NCBI RefSeq assembly: GCF_002954455.1
Contig: NZ_MSCC01000001.1
Coordinates: 1,587,577 to 1,651,576 of the forward strand
Direction: 5' to 3'
DNA: 64,000 nucleotides
Source: Photobacterium aquimaris
GTDB lineage: Bacteria > Pseudomonadota > Gammaproteobacteria > Enterobacterales > Vibrionaceae
The position numbers and the translations under genes are program-made. Each line of letters opens with the position of its first letter. The first letter of the stretch is position 1. Below, piece by piece: positions 1-8,306 of this stretch. The notes beneath the pieces were generated by a model. That model ran no database searches and was not told the origin of the DNA. It was given only the letters and a program-made list of their open reading frames with translations.

Positions 1-21
1 TTATCAGCCTTAATCGGCACT

Positions 22-56
22 ATTCTCAACGTATAGCAATATACGTTGAGAATTTT
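22..56 (+). terminator. Intrinsic terminator of an upstream gene outside the window
   Basis: A perfect 14-bp inverted repeat (22-35 and 40-53) closes a GCAA tetraloop and is followed by a short T run. This is a textbook Rho-independent terminator. It probably ends a plus-strand gene lying left of the window, because no gene in the window precedes it. Confidence 0.75.
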
Positions 57-118
57 ACTCCTTATGTTCACTTGTTCAATACCATAAGCTGATGGATTAG
101 CACTTAACTCATTAACGA

Positions 119-223
119 TATAATATTTAATTTTACTTATACCCTATTTGAATACATATCTAAATCATCGTTAATTGAGAATGGCATTTGCCACGCTCTG
201 GCATTTCTGTCAGAGCGTTTTTT
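119..223 (+). ncRNA. Candidate small RNA upstream of sstT
   Basis: A TATAAT hexamer at 119-124 could start a transcript near 131. A strong terminator hairpin (stem 193-200 with 211-218, then six T) would end it at about 223, giving a roughly 93-nt RNA lying between the terminator at 22-56 and sstT. The -35 element is poor and there is no convincing reading frame. The hairpin could instead be a premature terminator in a long sstT leader. I do not recognise the sequence as a known sRNA family. Confidence 0.35.
193..223 (+). terminator. Intrinsic terminator-like hairpin upstream of sstT
   Basis: The stem ACGCTCTG/CAGAGCGT has a 10-nt loop and runs into TTTTTT. It lies 128 bp before the sstT start, so it must end either a small RNA or an attenuated leader transcript. 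Confidence 0.7.
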
Positions 224-351
224 ATTTATATACATAATAATATTTATTTCATTTCTTGGATTAGGCACTCTAATTATTAATAAGACTTTAATCCCAAGTT
301 CTCCTTTTTATATTCTCGTTACGAAACGAACACCGAACAGAGACCTTTTTC

Positions 352-1608
352 ATGAACCGTCGTCTATTCAAATCGTTACCTTTGCAATTAATGGTTGCAG
401 CTCTATTTGCATGGAGTCTTGCCTCTTTATTACCATTACATGCAGGCTTTGAGCAATCAACTACATTTAAATTATTAATGCTAACAAAAACGACTTATAT
501 CGGCCTACTCAAAATGCTGGTTGGAGTGGTGGTATTATTGTCCTTATTACAAGGTATCACTAGCATTGGCTCAACATCACGTTTAAAAACATTAGGCTAT
601 AAAACAATTGCCTTTTATAGCCTAACCTCAACACTTGCAATTAGCTTAGGCTTAGGGGTATCTCTGGCAATTCCTAAATGGCCACATTTAATTGATACTG
701 CACAAGTCACTGTCGGTAGTCATGTTCAATTGATTGATAATAGTTCTTCTTCTGGTGGTGCTATTGCAGAAAAATTATTTAACATGGCCTTGGTGAATCC
801 TTTTCAAGCACTCGCAACCACAAACTTATTGGCGATTGTTGTTTTTGCCCTATTACTTGGTATCGCATTATTAGCAAGCTTACCGCCTAAACATGCTATT
901 TTTGATCTTATTTCAGGACTTAACATTGCAATTAATCGTGTTGTCTCTGCGGTAATAAAATTAGCACCGTTAGCTGTATTTGCGATTGTATTTCAATTTA
1001 CCGCTCAAAGTGGCAATAGTATTTTTGGCGAATTAGCACTGTTTGCTTTATTAGTCTTTTCATTAACATTAGTACATGGCGGAATTGTATTACCGTTGCT
1101 TGCTAAAATGTTTACTGGTATTAAATATTCTACCTTATTTCGCGCATTATCAGCGCCAATGGCTATGGCATTTGCAACTTCATCAAGCTCTGCGACACTG
1201 CCACTGTCATTGCAAACAGCACAAGAAGATTTAAATATATCGCAACCCACCAGCAGTATGGTATTGCCACTAGGCTCTATTATGAATATGGATGGTACAG
1301 CACTATTTGAAGGGGTTGCTGCTATTTTTCTGGCTCAACTCTATGGTATTGAGCTTGGGACATCAGGGCTTATTATGATTTTTATTATGGCAATGGTGTC
1401 ATCTATTGGCGCACCAGGTATGCCATCAGGATCAATGTCCGGCATGCAACTTGTATTGCTTGCAGTCGGTATTCCGCTCGAAGCTATTGCGATATTGCTC
1501 ATTATTGAAAGGCCACTGGATACTTTCCGCACAGCCGTCAATGTTGAGGGAGACCTAATCGCCGCGTTAGTTGTCGATAAATGGCAAAACCAGTCAACAA
1601 AAGTGTGA
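352..1608 (+). CDS. sstT: Serine/threonine:sodium symporter SstT
   Basis: The 418-residue protein belongs to the dicarboxylate/amino acid:cation symporter (DAACS) family and is expected to import serine and threonine with Na+ across the inner membrane. Hydrophobic segments fill the whole length. The serine-rich re-entrant loop (ATSSSSATLPLSL, about residues 275-290) and the downstream helix with PLGSIMNMDGTALFEG are family signatures for substrate and sodium binding. The length matches SstT (about 400-415) rather than GltP. The ATG at 352 lacks a strong ribosome-binding site but gives the expected N-terminus. The gene stands alone. SstT versus a related DAACS carrier is decided by overall resemblance, so substrate specificity is inferred. 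Confidence 0.88.
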   Translation: MNRRLFKSLPLQLMVAALFAWSLASLLPLHAGFEQSTTFKLLMLTKTTYIGLLKMLVGVVVLLSLLQGITSIGSTSRLKTLGYKTIAFYSLTSTLAISLGLGVSLAIPKWPHLIDTAQVTVGSHVQLIDNSSSSGGAIAEKLFNMALVNPFQALATTNLLAIVVFALLLGIALLASLPPKHAIFDLISGLNIAINRVVSAVIKLAPLAVFAIVFQFTAQSGNSIFGELALFALLVFSLTLVHGGIVLPLLAKMFTGIKYSTLFRALSAPMAMAFATSSSSATLPLSLQTAQEDLNISQPTSSMVLPLGSIMNMDGTALFEGVAAIFLAQLYGIELGTSGLIMIFIMAMVSSIGAPGMPSGSMSGMQLVLLAVGIPLEAIAILLIIERPLDTFRTAVNVEGDLIAALVVDKWQNQSTKV

Positions 1609-1702
1609 TCTAGGCCTTTTTTAGCATGTTATCGTGTTATTGAGTAACGACCAAATATTGCTTTGACTCTCATTTAACCCCGTCATAGAATCTATACATA
1701 AT

Positions 1703-1735
1703 GACAACAATTATTTTAAGTAACTAATTGTTGTC
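1703..1735. repeat. Perfect 11-bp inverted repeat downstream of sstT
   Basis: GACAACAATTA (1703-1713) and TAATTGTTGTC (1725-1735) flank an 11-nt spacer. It could fold as an RNA hairpin ending sstT transcription, though only a weak T run follows. It could also be a dimeric operator for the gene at 1912. Confidence 0.5.
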
Positions 1736-1791
1736 GTTAAAATTTTTAACATCCTTTATATCAACAAAAGTACTGTTTACTCAACAGGCGA

Positions 1792-1886
1792 TATAATGGA
1801 GCCATTGGAAGCTCAAGGACGATGTTAATTCTCTAATAATTTAAGGCAACGACTTCCCCTGTAGTTTTGGTGTTGTGGATTGCCTT
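1792..1886 (+). promoter_or_regulatory. Candidate promoter and structured leader of the 47-residue orphan
   Basis: A TATAAT hexamer (1792-1797) precedes a leader of about 110 nt. The leader contains the inverted repeat AAGGCAA (1843-1849) and TTGCCTT (1880-1886) closing a 30-nt loop. The -35 element is not obvious. The stem ends 25 nt before the start codon at 1912. Confidence 0.3.
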
Positions 1887-1911
1887 ATCTATAAATTAAT
1901 AGGTTTTAATT

Positions 1912-2055
1912 ATGGTCAAAAAATTATTACAGTCGTTCGGATTTAAAAGTGCCGAAACTAAATCTCGTCAGCTCCGCGAACGACTTGATTTTGCTATGCA
2001 ACAAAATTTAGGTCAACGTGAGTCTCGCGCTAACCGTGCTAGTAATCATCTATAG
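1912..2055 (+). CDS. Small basic protein of unknown function (47 aa)
   Basis: An ATG-initiated frame of 47 residues begins MVKKLLQSFGFKSAE and continues with a charged, Arg/Gln-rich helix ending in RASNHL. I do not recognise the family. It has no signal peptide or membrane segment and is probably an amphipathic helical protein. Support for it being real is the upstream TATAAT and leader hairpin, sensible amino acid composition, and a stop only 3 nt from the convergent end of the helicase gene. No strong ribosome-binding site precedes the start. It could be a spurious frame at the end of a non-coding transcript. Confidence 0.5.
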   Translation: MVKKLLQSFGFKSAETKSRQLRERLDFAMQQNLGQRESRANRASNHL

Positions 2056-2058
2056 GCG

Positions 2059-4374
2059 TTAATTATATTTACGCGCCTTGGCACGCGCTACCACAATAAG
2101 ACGATTAAGTAGTACCTTTTTCTTAGCCGTGCCCGCTTGATTTAATTCACGCACAATACGCGATACTTCTACTTCCAAATACTTCATTGGTTTTTGTACC
2201 AAACTACGAACCAACTTGTCAGCATTCTCAGGCATAGGCTGTTGTAACGCCCATTCATAGCTATATACACTTTCCCCAGTCGCATTTGGCTCTGGCAACG
2301 AAATAGAAACAGCTTTAGGCGGTAATTGCATATCATCAAAACGTGCTAATCGACGATAATAGCCCTGCACTACAGCTGATTTATGATACGGTAATTCACC
2401 CTCTTGATATAATACCGGACCAATTTCTTGCGCTACATCAGCCTTTGATTCAATGATAAATTGACTGGCATTTTTATCCTTACGCACATACTGATCTTTT
2501 TTGGTATTCTCGACCGTATAATAAATTTTCGCACTCTGTTTTGCGCGTGTTATTGCCACATAGGCAAGTCGACGTTCTTCTTCAGTATCGGCAGAAATGC
2601 CCAATGCAGACCGATTTACATAAGGAAAAGCATCTTTATCCCAATAAGGTAAATGAACCTGCGTATACTCACAGCCTTTGGCTCTAAATATCGTGGTTAA
2701 TTGAACACTGTTATTATTTTGAGTCTGATTTTCAGCCGCTGATTGTTGAGTATAATATTCAAAATACTGCAATGCTTTTTCACAGTTTTGATCCATCGAT
2801 TCAAGCACAGTTTCAACACTGTCTAAGCGCTCAACCGCCTCTTCTATTTCCGTTGCCGTTGCTTCTGTTTTCCAAATCCAAGTATCTAATTCACTATCAC
2901 GTCGATACTGCTTATAAACAGCTAATGCTTTAAAATTGCCTTTACGTTGTAACATTAGCAATAACTCAATCCTATCTGTAAACGTTTCTAGGTTTAATAT
3001 CGGTTGAATTTTTTGAGTTTGTTTTATAACAGCCAACCATTCAGAGCTTGGTCGTTGCGCTAGAGCCTCACACAAAGGGCGTAAGCTTTTATTCGGCACA
3101 TAACAATGTGGGAATGATAATAAATTAAACAACAAATTAGCTTGGTCATTATTAGCTAACGTCAAAAAGCGCCCTGTCGCTAATACCATAATATCCATAA
3201 GTAACTTAACTTCACGGCTATGGGTTAGCACTGAACCAATCGGCATGTGATAAGGTATTTTCTTGGTTAAAAAAGCAAGTTCAAATAACATTGCTTGCGA
3301 CCAGCGTCTGACTAAAATAGCAACTTCTTCTGGTTGGCCACCCTGCGCAATGAAATCAGCAGCTGACTGTGCAATTTCCCCGACTTGACGTGCCGTACCG
3401 ATAACCTCAATAGTCGTATCAGCAACGGATTCATGAGCAATAGTCTGAAAGTCATGAAAGCGTTGCTTATTATTAGCAATCAAATGGCTAGCAGCTAACG
3501 CTAAACTATGTCCGAAGCGAAAAGTGTGTGACAAACTATAAGTGGTTGCTGGCGCAAAATCTTGTTCAAAATTAAGCATAAATTGAGGTGCACTACCGCG
3601 CCATTTATAAATACATTGATCAACATCGCCCACAGCAACTAATTGTGCTTGTGGCGACAGCAATAATTTTAATAGTTGGTATTGGGCTGTATTTATATCT
3701 TGGAACTCATCAACCATCATAAATTGAATCTGCTGATGATAATGCTTCTGTAACGCTGAATCGTTTTTTAGCAATTGGATTGTTTCAACCAGCCAATCAT
3801 CAAAAAATAGCTGTTTACGCTCTTTACGAACCGTTTCAAAATTCCAAAAAGCTTCAATAATAAATTTATATTCACTATTAATTTCAGACAGTTCAAACAC
3901 TTCTTTTGGCGGTAACATGTGTGCTTTTACCAACCCAATAAAACTCATCAGTAATTCGATGGTGCGTGGATCTTTAAATTGCTGCTGTTTTTGATACGAT
4001 TTTTCTTGAGTAGCCATTTGTCGCAATACCAATTTAGCTATAGTTTTATCGCTATCACCATTATTAAAATCAATTTGGTAACCCGTCGCAGATAAATAAC
4101 CGGATTGTCTCAGTAGTTGAAAACAAAAGCTGTGAAAAGTATGCACAGATACCCGCTCAGCCAACGGTATGTGAGCTAATTTGGCTTTAAAGTCAGTTCG
4201 AATATCACGGTTAAACATTAGCACCAGCATATTTTCAGCTGCTATCGTCTGTAATTTATGCTCAACAACACCAACTAATGTGGTTGTTTTACCCGTTCCA
4301 GCACCCGCTACACATAGCGCATTACCTGTCTGATGATGAATAAAAGCAGTTTGTTCAGCTGTAAAACGGGTCAT
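2059..4374 (-). CDS. UvrD/Rep-family superfamily 1 DNA helicase
   Basis: This 771-residue ATP-dependent 3'-5' DNA helicase is of the UvrD/Rep type. A Q motif (FTAEQTAFI, residues 4-12) precedes the Walker A loop GAGTGKT (24-30). Motif II appears as DEFQD (about 222-226), followed by GDVDQCIYKWRGS (motif III) and, near the C-terminus, AYVAITRAK (motif VI). A UvrD_C-type domain with EYTQVHLP is visible. It is longer than Rep (673) and lacks the nuclease signature of RecB/AddA. The C-terminal ~100 residues carry a basic helix of unknown role. The gene stands alone and convergent to the small orphan. Its substrate is unknown, and it is distinct from the housekeeping uvrD and rep. Confidence 0.85.
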   Translation of the reverse strand: MTRFTAEQTAFIHHQTGNALCVAGAGTGKTTTLVGVVEHKLQTIAAENMLVLMFNRDIRTDFKAKLAHIPLAERVSVHTFHSFCFQLLRQSGYLSATGYQIDFNNGDSDKTIAKLVLRQMATQEKSYQKQQQFKDPRTIELLMSFIGLVKAHMLPPKEVFELSEINSEYKFIIEAFWNFETVRKERKQLFFDDWLVETIQLLKNDSALQKHYHQQIQFMMVDEFQDINTAQYQLLKLLLSPQAQLVAVGDVDQCIYKWRGSAPQFMLNFEQDFAPATTYSLSHTFRFGHSLALAASHLIANNKQRFHDFQTIAHESVADTTIEVIGTARQVGEIAQSAADFIAQGGQPEEVAILVRRWSQAMLFELAFLTKKIPYHMPIGSVLTHSREVKLLMDIMVLATGRFLTLANNDQANLLFNLLSFPHCYVPNKSLRPLCEALAQRPSSEWLAVIKQTQKIQPILNLETFTDRIELLLMLQRKGNFKALAVYKQYRRDSELDTWIWKTEATATEIEEAVERLDSVETVLESMDQNCEKALQYFEYYTQQSAAENQTQNNNSVQLTTIFRAKGCEYTQVHLPYWDKDAFPYVNRSALGISADTEEERRLAYVAITRAKQSAKIYYTVENTKKDQYVRKDKNASQFIIESKADVAQEIGPVLYQEGELPYHKSAVVQGYYRRLARFDDMQLPPKAVSISLPEPNATGESVYSYEWALQQPMPENADKLVRSLVQKPMKYLEVEVSRIVRELNQAGTAKKKVLLNRLIVVARAKARKYN

Positions 4375-4591
4375 TAATTAACAATACTCAGTAGACAATA
4401 AATGCATAGCGAGCGAGTATAACAATTGCTATCTGAAGTTTAAATCGTATAGCCGCTATTAGCATCGCAAACACAAATGTAGCGTAGGTCTATTTCTATC
4501 TGTTAGAATTTGGCTAATTATAAATGGCAACATGCTATTTCCTGACCCAATGACCGTATCTCTCGGTGTTATAACGACTAAGAATTACCAC

Positions 4592-5305
4592 ATGTTAAAA
4601 AACAAAAGTTTCATGACCAATGCCCTTTCGCTACTACTTTTATTCATTGGTTATATCAGCAACAACCACATTATTCTTTACTGTGGTTTATTTGCCTTTT
4701 CAGGTGCATTAACCAACTGGCTTGCTATTTATATGTTGTTTGAAAAAGTCCCTGGCTTATATGGTTCAGGCGTTATCCCTGCCCGCTTTGAAGCCTTTAA
4801 AGCAGCAATAAAAGCATTAATGATGGAGCAGTTTTTTACTCAACAAAATATCAGCCGCTTTTTAAAACAAAGTAATGTTGGACCTGCACAATTAGATATG
4901 CAACCTATCATTCAAAAGATCGACTTTGCCCCGACGTTTGATTCATTATTGAATGTGATCATGGACTCATCATTTGGCGCCATGATCACCATGATGGGGG
5001 GAACAGAAGCAATGGAACCATTACGCGAACCGTTTATTGAAAAAATGCAACAATCAGTTACCGATATCAGCCAGCAAGATAACTTTAAACAAGCACTCAA
5101 AGAACAACTTAGCCAACCGGAATCGTTAGGTGATATAGAGGGGACTATCGAAGATATTATTGATCAACGTCTCAATGAGCTTACCCCTAAAATGGTTAAA
5201 GAAATGGTTCAAAAAATGATCAGCGAACACCTTGGATGGCTAGTGATTTGGGGCGGTGTGTTTGGTGGCGTAATTGGTATCATTTCAGCATTGATTACAG
5301 GCTAA
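4592..5305 (+). CDS. DUF445 family inner-membrane protein
   Basis: A DUF445 (YheB/YjiN-like) membrane protein. Hydrophobic helices sit near the N-terminus and at the extreme C-terminus (WLVIWGGVFGGVIGIISALIT), with a largely helical soluble middle. The motif ALTNWLAIYMLFEKVPGLYGSGVIPARFE is typical of the family. The frame is open from 4532. I place the start at 4592 (MLKNKSFMTNAL) because the first 20 residues are poorly compatible with the family; 4613 is also possible. No ribosome-binding site is strong. The function of DUF445 proteins is not established. It has no operon partners. Confidence 0.7.
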   Translation: MLKNKSFMTNALSLLLLFIGYISNNHIILYCGLFAFSGALTNWLAIYMLFEKVPGLYGSGVIPARFEAFKAAIKALMMEQFFTQQNISRFLKQSNVGPAQLDMQPIIQKIDFAPTFDSLLNVIMDSSFGAMITMMGGTEAMEPLREPFIEKMQQSVTDISQQDNFKQALKEQLSQPESLGDIEGTIEDIIDQRLNELTPKMVKEMVQKMISEHLGWLVIWGGVFGGVIGIISALITG

Positions 5306-5466
5306 TATTTATTGTTATCAGTCGTATTGTTTACGATAGACAATACGGCTGTCGCTGCACTCTTAATCGTACACTTGGCTCTTCCATTATATCTCGACAA
5401 TAACCGTTAAAATGGCTCTTTTTTATCCGATTAATTTCATTTATTACACCAAAATCGTGATAAATG

Positions 5467-5494
5467 TTGAATAATGATAACCAACAGTGATAAT
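5467..5494 (+). promoter_or_regulatory. Sigma70 promoter of the ydjM-like gene
   Basis: TTGAAT (5467-5472), a 16-bp spacer and GATAAT (5489-5494) predict a start near 5501. That lies inside the LexA box and downstream of the GTG at 5487, so the GTG cannot be the translation start. Confidence 0.55.
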
Positions 5495-5497
5495 TAC

Positions 5498-5513
5498 CTG
5501 TATATGTATCCAG
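5498..5513. promoter_or_regulatory. LexA (SOS) box
   Basis: The 16-mer CTGTATATGTATCCAG matches the LexA consensus CTGTATATATATACAG at 14 of 16 positions and overlaps the predicted transcription start of the YdjM-like gene. In E. coli, ydjM is a LexA target, so conservation of the site agrees with known regulation. Confidence 0.75.
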
Positions 5514-5528
5514 TTGGAATTCATTTTC

Positions 5529-6293
5529 TTGGCAAATTTCTCAACCCATTTCACGGTTGCAGCAATTGTTAGTGGTTTAACAGCAACCACACTTTTATCT
5601 GCAGACCATATTAGCCCTAGTATTGCACTATGGATGACCTTTTTTGGCACCATTGGTGGGCTATTACCTGACATAGATTCAGACCATTCAACCTCAATGA
5701 AAGCCTTATTCACGCTGCTAGCTGGGTTTTGCTGTTTTATACTTGTCAGCCATATTTATACCCAAGTCGCAATGCTAGAACTGATTCTTTACGTTGTATC
5801 ATTATTTATTACAATTCGTTATTTTGGCAAAACTGTTTTTGATCGCTGCACCGTACATCGAGGCGCATGTCATTCCATCGCATTTGTCACCCTTATTGCT
5901 TTATGTTGCCTACATATATGTATCTTGCTTGGTCACACCGCAACCGATAGCTGGTTAGCTGGCGGATTTGTGCTACTTGGCGGTATCGTTCATTTAGCAT
6001 TAGATGAAATATACAGCGTCGATCTGTCCAATAAACGCTTAAAGTCATCATTTGGTACAGCACTCAAACCGTTTGCTTTTACCAAACCGTTTATCAGCCT
6101 GGCGCAAGTTCTTGCGATTGTGATTCTGTTTGATATCGCTCCTAGTTATGACGGCGCATTACAAGTGCTCACAAATTGGAGTCATTTTCAATTTACACCT
6201 GTCTGGTTCAATATTGAGGACACCAAACACTGGCTATTGCATATGTTTTATATTACACCCCGTGATTTGCATGCCTTTTACCTACGGTTTTAA
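5529..6293 (+). CDS. ydjM: YdjM-like metal-dependent hydrolase, SOS-regulated inner-membrane protein
   Basis: This 254-residue polytopic membrane protein is of the YdjM/DUF457 (LexA-binding, inner-membrane-bound putative metal hydrolase) family. Family features are the N-terminal FSTHFTVAAIVSG, the acidic GGLLPDIDSDHS motif and a later HRGACHS, which together supply His/Asp residues likely to bind metal. The frame is open from a GTG at 5487. I choose the TTG at 5529 because the promoter and LexA box lie between the two and because the resulting N-terminus MANFSTHF matches the family. A weak GGA precedes it. The biochemical role in the SOS response is unknown. Confidence 0.8.
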   Translation: MANFSTHFTVAAIVSGLTATTLLSADHISPSIALWMTFFGTIGGLLPDIDSDHSTSMKALFTLLAGFCCFILVSHIYTQVAMLELILYVVSLFITIRYFGKTVFDRCTVHRGACHSIAFVTLIALCCLHICILLGHTATDSWLAGGFVLLGGIVHLALDEIYSVDLSNKRLKSSFGTALKPFAFTKPFISLAQVLAIVILFDIAPSYDGALQVLTNWSHFQFTPVWFNIEDTKHWLLHMFYITPRDLHAFYLRF

Positions 6294-6375
6294 CTTCTTC
6301 TAATCAACTCATTACTCATCATGTTAAGTGCAATACCCCACTATTGTACTTACGTTTTATTATGACGCACCACCA

Positions 6376-6391
6376 AGGCAATCGTTTGCTT
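6376..6391. promoter_or_regulatory. PurR operator upstream of purC
   Basis: AGGCAATCGTTTGCTT fits the PurR box pattern (consensus ACGCAAACGTTTNCGT), with the central CG and both flanking half-sites largely kept. It lies about 120 bp before purC, consistent with purine repression of the gene. Confidence 0.65.
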
Positions 6392-6510
6392 TTTTGCTGG
6401 TAGTCCAACAATGAACCTAGTATTATGCCCAATAAGATGAGTGATTAAGCGACATTTTGTCTTAAACACTCTGTATTTCGATGCCATCATTTTGAAATAG
6501 GAATTTCACC

Positions 6511-7614
6511 ATGAGCCTTGCTAATCAAGTTCTTGCCGTCAATGACGACCTTCCCATCCGTACAGATAAACCCGTCCATAGTGGAAAAGTACGCTCCGTT
6601 TATTGGTTAACAGAAGCAGATAGCCGTCGTCTTATTCAACAAAAAGGCTACAACGTTCAACCAGATGCTCCTTTAGCAATAATGATCATCAGTGATCGTA
6701 TTTCTGCATTTGATTGTATTTGGCATGGTGAAGGTGGTTTAAAAGGTGTTCCAGGTAAAGGTGCTGCACTCAATGCAATCTCAAACCATTGGTTTAAACT
6801 ATTTAAAGATAATGGATTAGCTGATAGCCATATTCTTGATATCCCTCATCCATTTGTCTGGATAGTACAAAAAGCAAAACCTGTGATGGTTGAAGCTATT
6901 TGTCGTCAATACATCACTGGCTCTATGTGGCGAGCATATAGCAACGGTGAACGTGATTTTTGTGGGATTGAATTACCTGAAGGTCTAGAAAAAGATCAAA
7001 AACTTCCCCAACTACTGATGACGCCATCAACCAAAGGTATTCTCAGAGGCATTCCAAATGTTCCTGAAGCTGATGATGTTAATATCACTCGTAAAGACTT
7101 AATCGATAATTACCAAGCTTTTAATTTCCGTAATCCCAATGATATTGGTGTCTACGAAAAACTATTGGCCGATGGCTTTAATGTCATTAGTAACGAATTA
7201 GCTAATTTAGACCAAATTTTTGTCGATACTAAATTTGAGTTTGGTTATGTTACTGATGCTAACGGTGACGAAAAGCTAATTTATATGGATGAAGTCGGTA
7301 CACCAGATTCATCACGTATTTGGGATGGCGCGGCATATCGTGACGGACAGATCATTGAAAACTCAAAAGAAGATTTTCGCCAAGTATTATTAAATTATTT
7401 CCCAGATCCTGATATTTTATTAAATAAAGAACGGATGCCTGAACGCTTTGCATTAGCGAAAAATAATGCATTGCCTCAAGAAGTGTTAATGCAAATATCT
7501 AAAATATATACAGGTATTGCAGAAAAAATTACAGGTAATGCGATTGTCTTAAGCCAAGATCCTAAAGCAGAAATCATTGATATTTTACGTCATCAATATC
7601 AGCTTATTGATTAA
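6511..7614 (+). CDS. purC: Phosphoribosylaminoimidazole-succinocarboxamide (SAICAR) synthase
   Basis: PurC joins CAIR and aspartate using ATP to give SAICAR in de novo purine synthesis, in the cytoplasm. The N-terminal [10 protein letters not shown] loop binds nucleotide. [21 protein letters not shown] and the segment around DSSRIW are conserved substrate-binding elements. At 367 residues it is the long form found in Vibrio-type genomes, well above the ~237 residues of E. coli PurC. A good AGGA ribosome-binding site lies at 6500-6503. It is monocistronic: a PurR box lies upstream and a hairpin terminator follows. Confidence 0.92.
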   Translation: MSLANQVLAVNDDLPIRTDKPVHSGKVRSVYWLTEADSRRLIQQKGYNVQPDAPLAIMIISDRISAFDCIWHGEGGLKGVPGKGAALNAISNHWFKLFKDNGLADSHILDIPHPFVWIVQKAKPVMVEAICRQYITGSMWRAYSNGERDFCGIELPEGLEKDQKLPQLLMTPSTKGILRGIPNVPEADDVNITRKDLIDNYQAFNFRNPNDIGVYEKLLADGFNVISNELANLDQIFVDTKFEFGYVTDANGDEKLIYMDEVGTPDSSRIWDGAAYRDGQIIENSKEDFRQVLLNYFPDPDILLNKERMPERFALAKNNALPQEVLMQISKIYTGIAEKITGNAIVLSQDPKAEIIDILRHQYQLID

Positions 7615-7623
7615 TGTTTTTAT

Positions 7624-7662
7624 AGAGGGCTATGCCACCTGTGCGTCATAGCTCTCTTGTTC
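7624..7662 (+). terminator. Terminator-like hairpin after purC
   Basis: AGAGGGCTATG (7624-7634) pairs with CATAGCTCTCT (7647-7657) over 11 bp with one G-U wobble. The following T tract is weak (TGTTCT), so termination may be assisted by the G-poor region further downstream. Confidence 0.6.
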
Positions 7663-7740
7663 TAATACTAATATTCTATTCATATTTCCCTTGTCATTAT
7701 TGTTTAATCGGCTTTTTTATTTACATAATTCCGCTATCAA

Positions 7741-7907
7741 ATAACTCTCCCACCCCAAATTACAACGCCACAGAAATATAACCAACAAACACCCAATCAA
7801 AAACCAACATTAACACTCAAAAAGAAAACAATACCACAACATTAAAAGCCACCAAAAACCACCCCAAAAATAAACAATCACACTTATAATTTCATTAACT
7901 TTCACAC
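7741..7907 (+). other. G-depleted, A/C-rich intergenic stretch (possible Rho utilisation site)
   Basis: Only four G residues occur in these 167 nt of the plus strand while C and A are abundant. No reading frame is present. A C-over-G bubble downstream of a coding region is the known compositional signature of Rho loading (rut) sites, so this may end read-through from purC before the tor promoter. The purC-torE gap (7615-8086) otherwise holds only the purC hairpin and the torE promoter region. Confidence 0.45.
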
Positions 7908-7928
7908 TGTTATTTTTACTGTTAATAA
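7907..7928 (+). promoter_or_regulatory. Candidate TorR boxes upstream of torECA
   Basis: Two decamers in tandem, CTGTTATTTT (7907-7916) and CTGTTAATAA (7919-7928), resemble the TorR box CTGTTCATAT at 7 and 8 of 10 positions. They lie 12 bp apart and about 160 bp before torE. TorR activation of tor operons by TMAO is established in E. coli. Use of these particular sites is inferred. Confidence 0.4.
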
Positions 7929-8086
7929 TTAATGTTAATGTCAAAAAAATGCCATTTGAGCTGTAAAATAATGCATTTATTAATTGAATAAATACAGCAG
8001 TCTACTTTATGATCACATTGCAATTAGAATTGATATAAATATTTATAAAAACTCATTTTTTACATTTAACAATCTCAGGAGGTTTT

Positions 8087-8263
8087 ATGAGCAGTATTAC
8101 TGATCCTACTGCCAAGAAAACACGCAGCCGCGAATGGAAAATGTTCCTTTTTATTACAATTTTTCTTTTCCCTATTTTAAGCGTCATTTTCGTTGGTGGT
8201 TATGGCTTCACCGTATGGATGTTGCAATTGTTTGTCTTTGGCCCTCCCGGTCACGGTGGTTGA
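8087..8263 (+). CDS. torE: TorE small membrane protein of the TMAO reductase system
   Basis: This 58-residue protein has a basic N-terminus, one transmembrane helix (about residues 19-50, FLFITIFLFPILSVIFVGGYGFTVW split by a GGYG turn) and a short C-terminus ending GPPGHGG. Size, topology and its place directly before torC match TorE/NapE-type proteins. The exact role of TorE is unsettled; it is thought to assist the membrane arm of the TMAO respiratory chain. A perfect AGGAGG (8078-8083) precedes the ATG. It heads the torECA operon, 43 bp before torC. Confidence 0.82.
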   Translation: MSSITDPTAKKTRSREWKMFLFITIFLFPILSVIFVGGYGFTVWMLQLFVFGPPGHGG

Positions 8264-8306
8264 TTCCCTACTTTACGCTGCAAGCATCATATAAAGAGAA
8301 ACAATA

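Noticed and set aside
5487..5528. N-terminal extension of the YdjM-like protein from GTG 5487
   Set aside because: The predicted promoter and LexA box occupy this segment, and the extension has no family resemblance.
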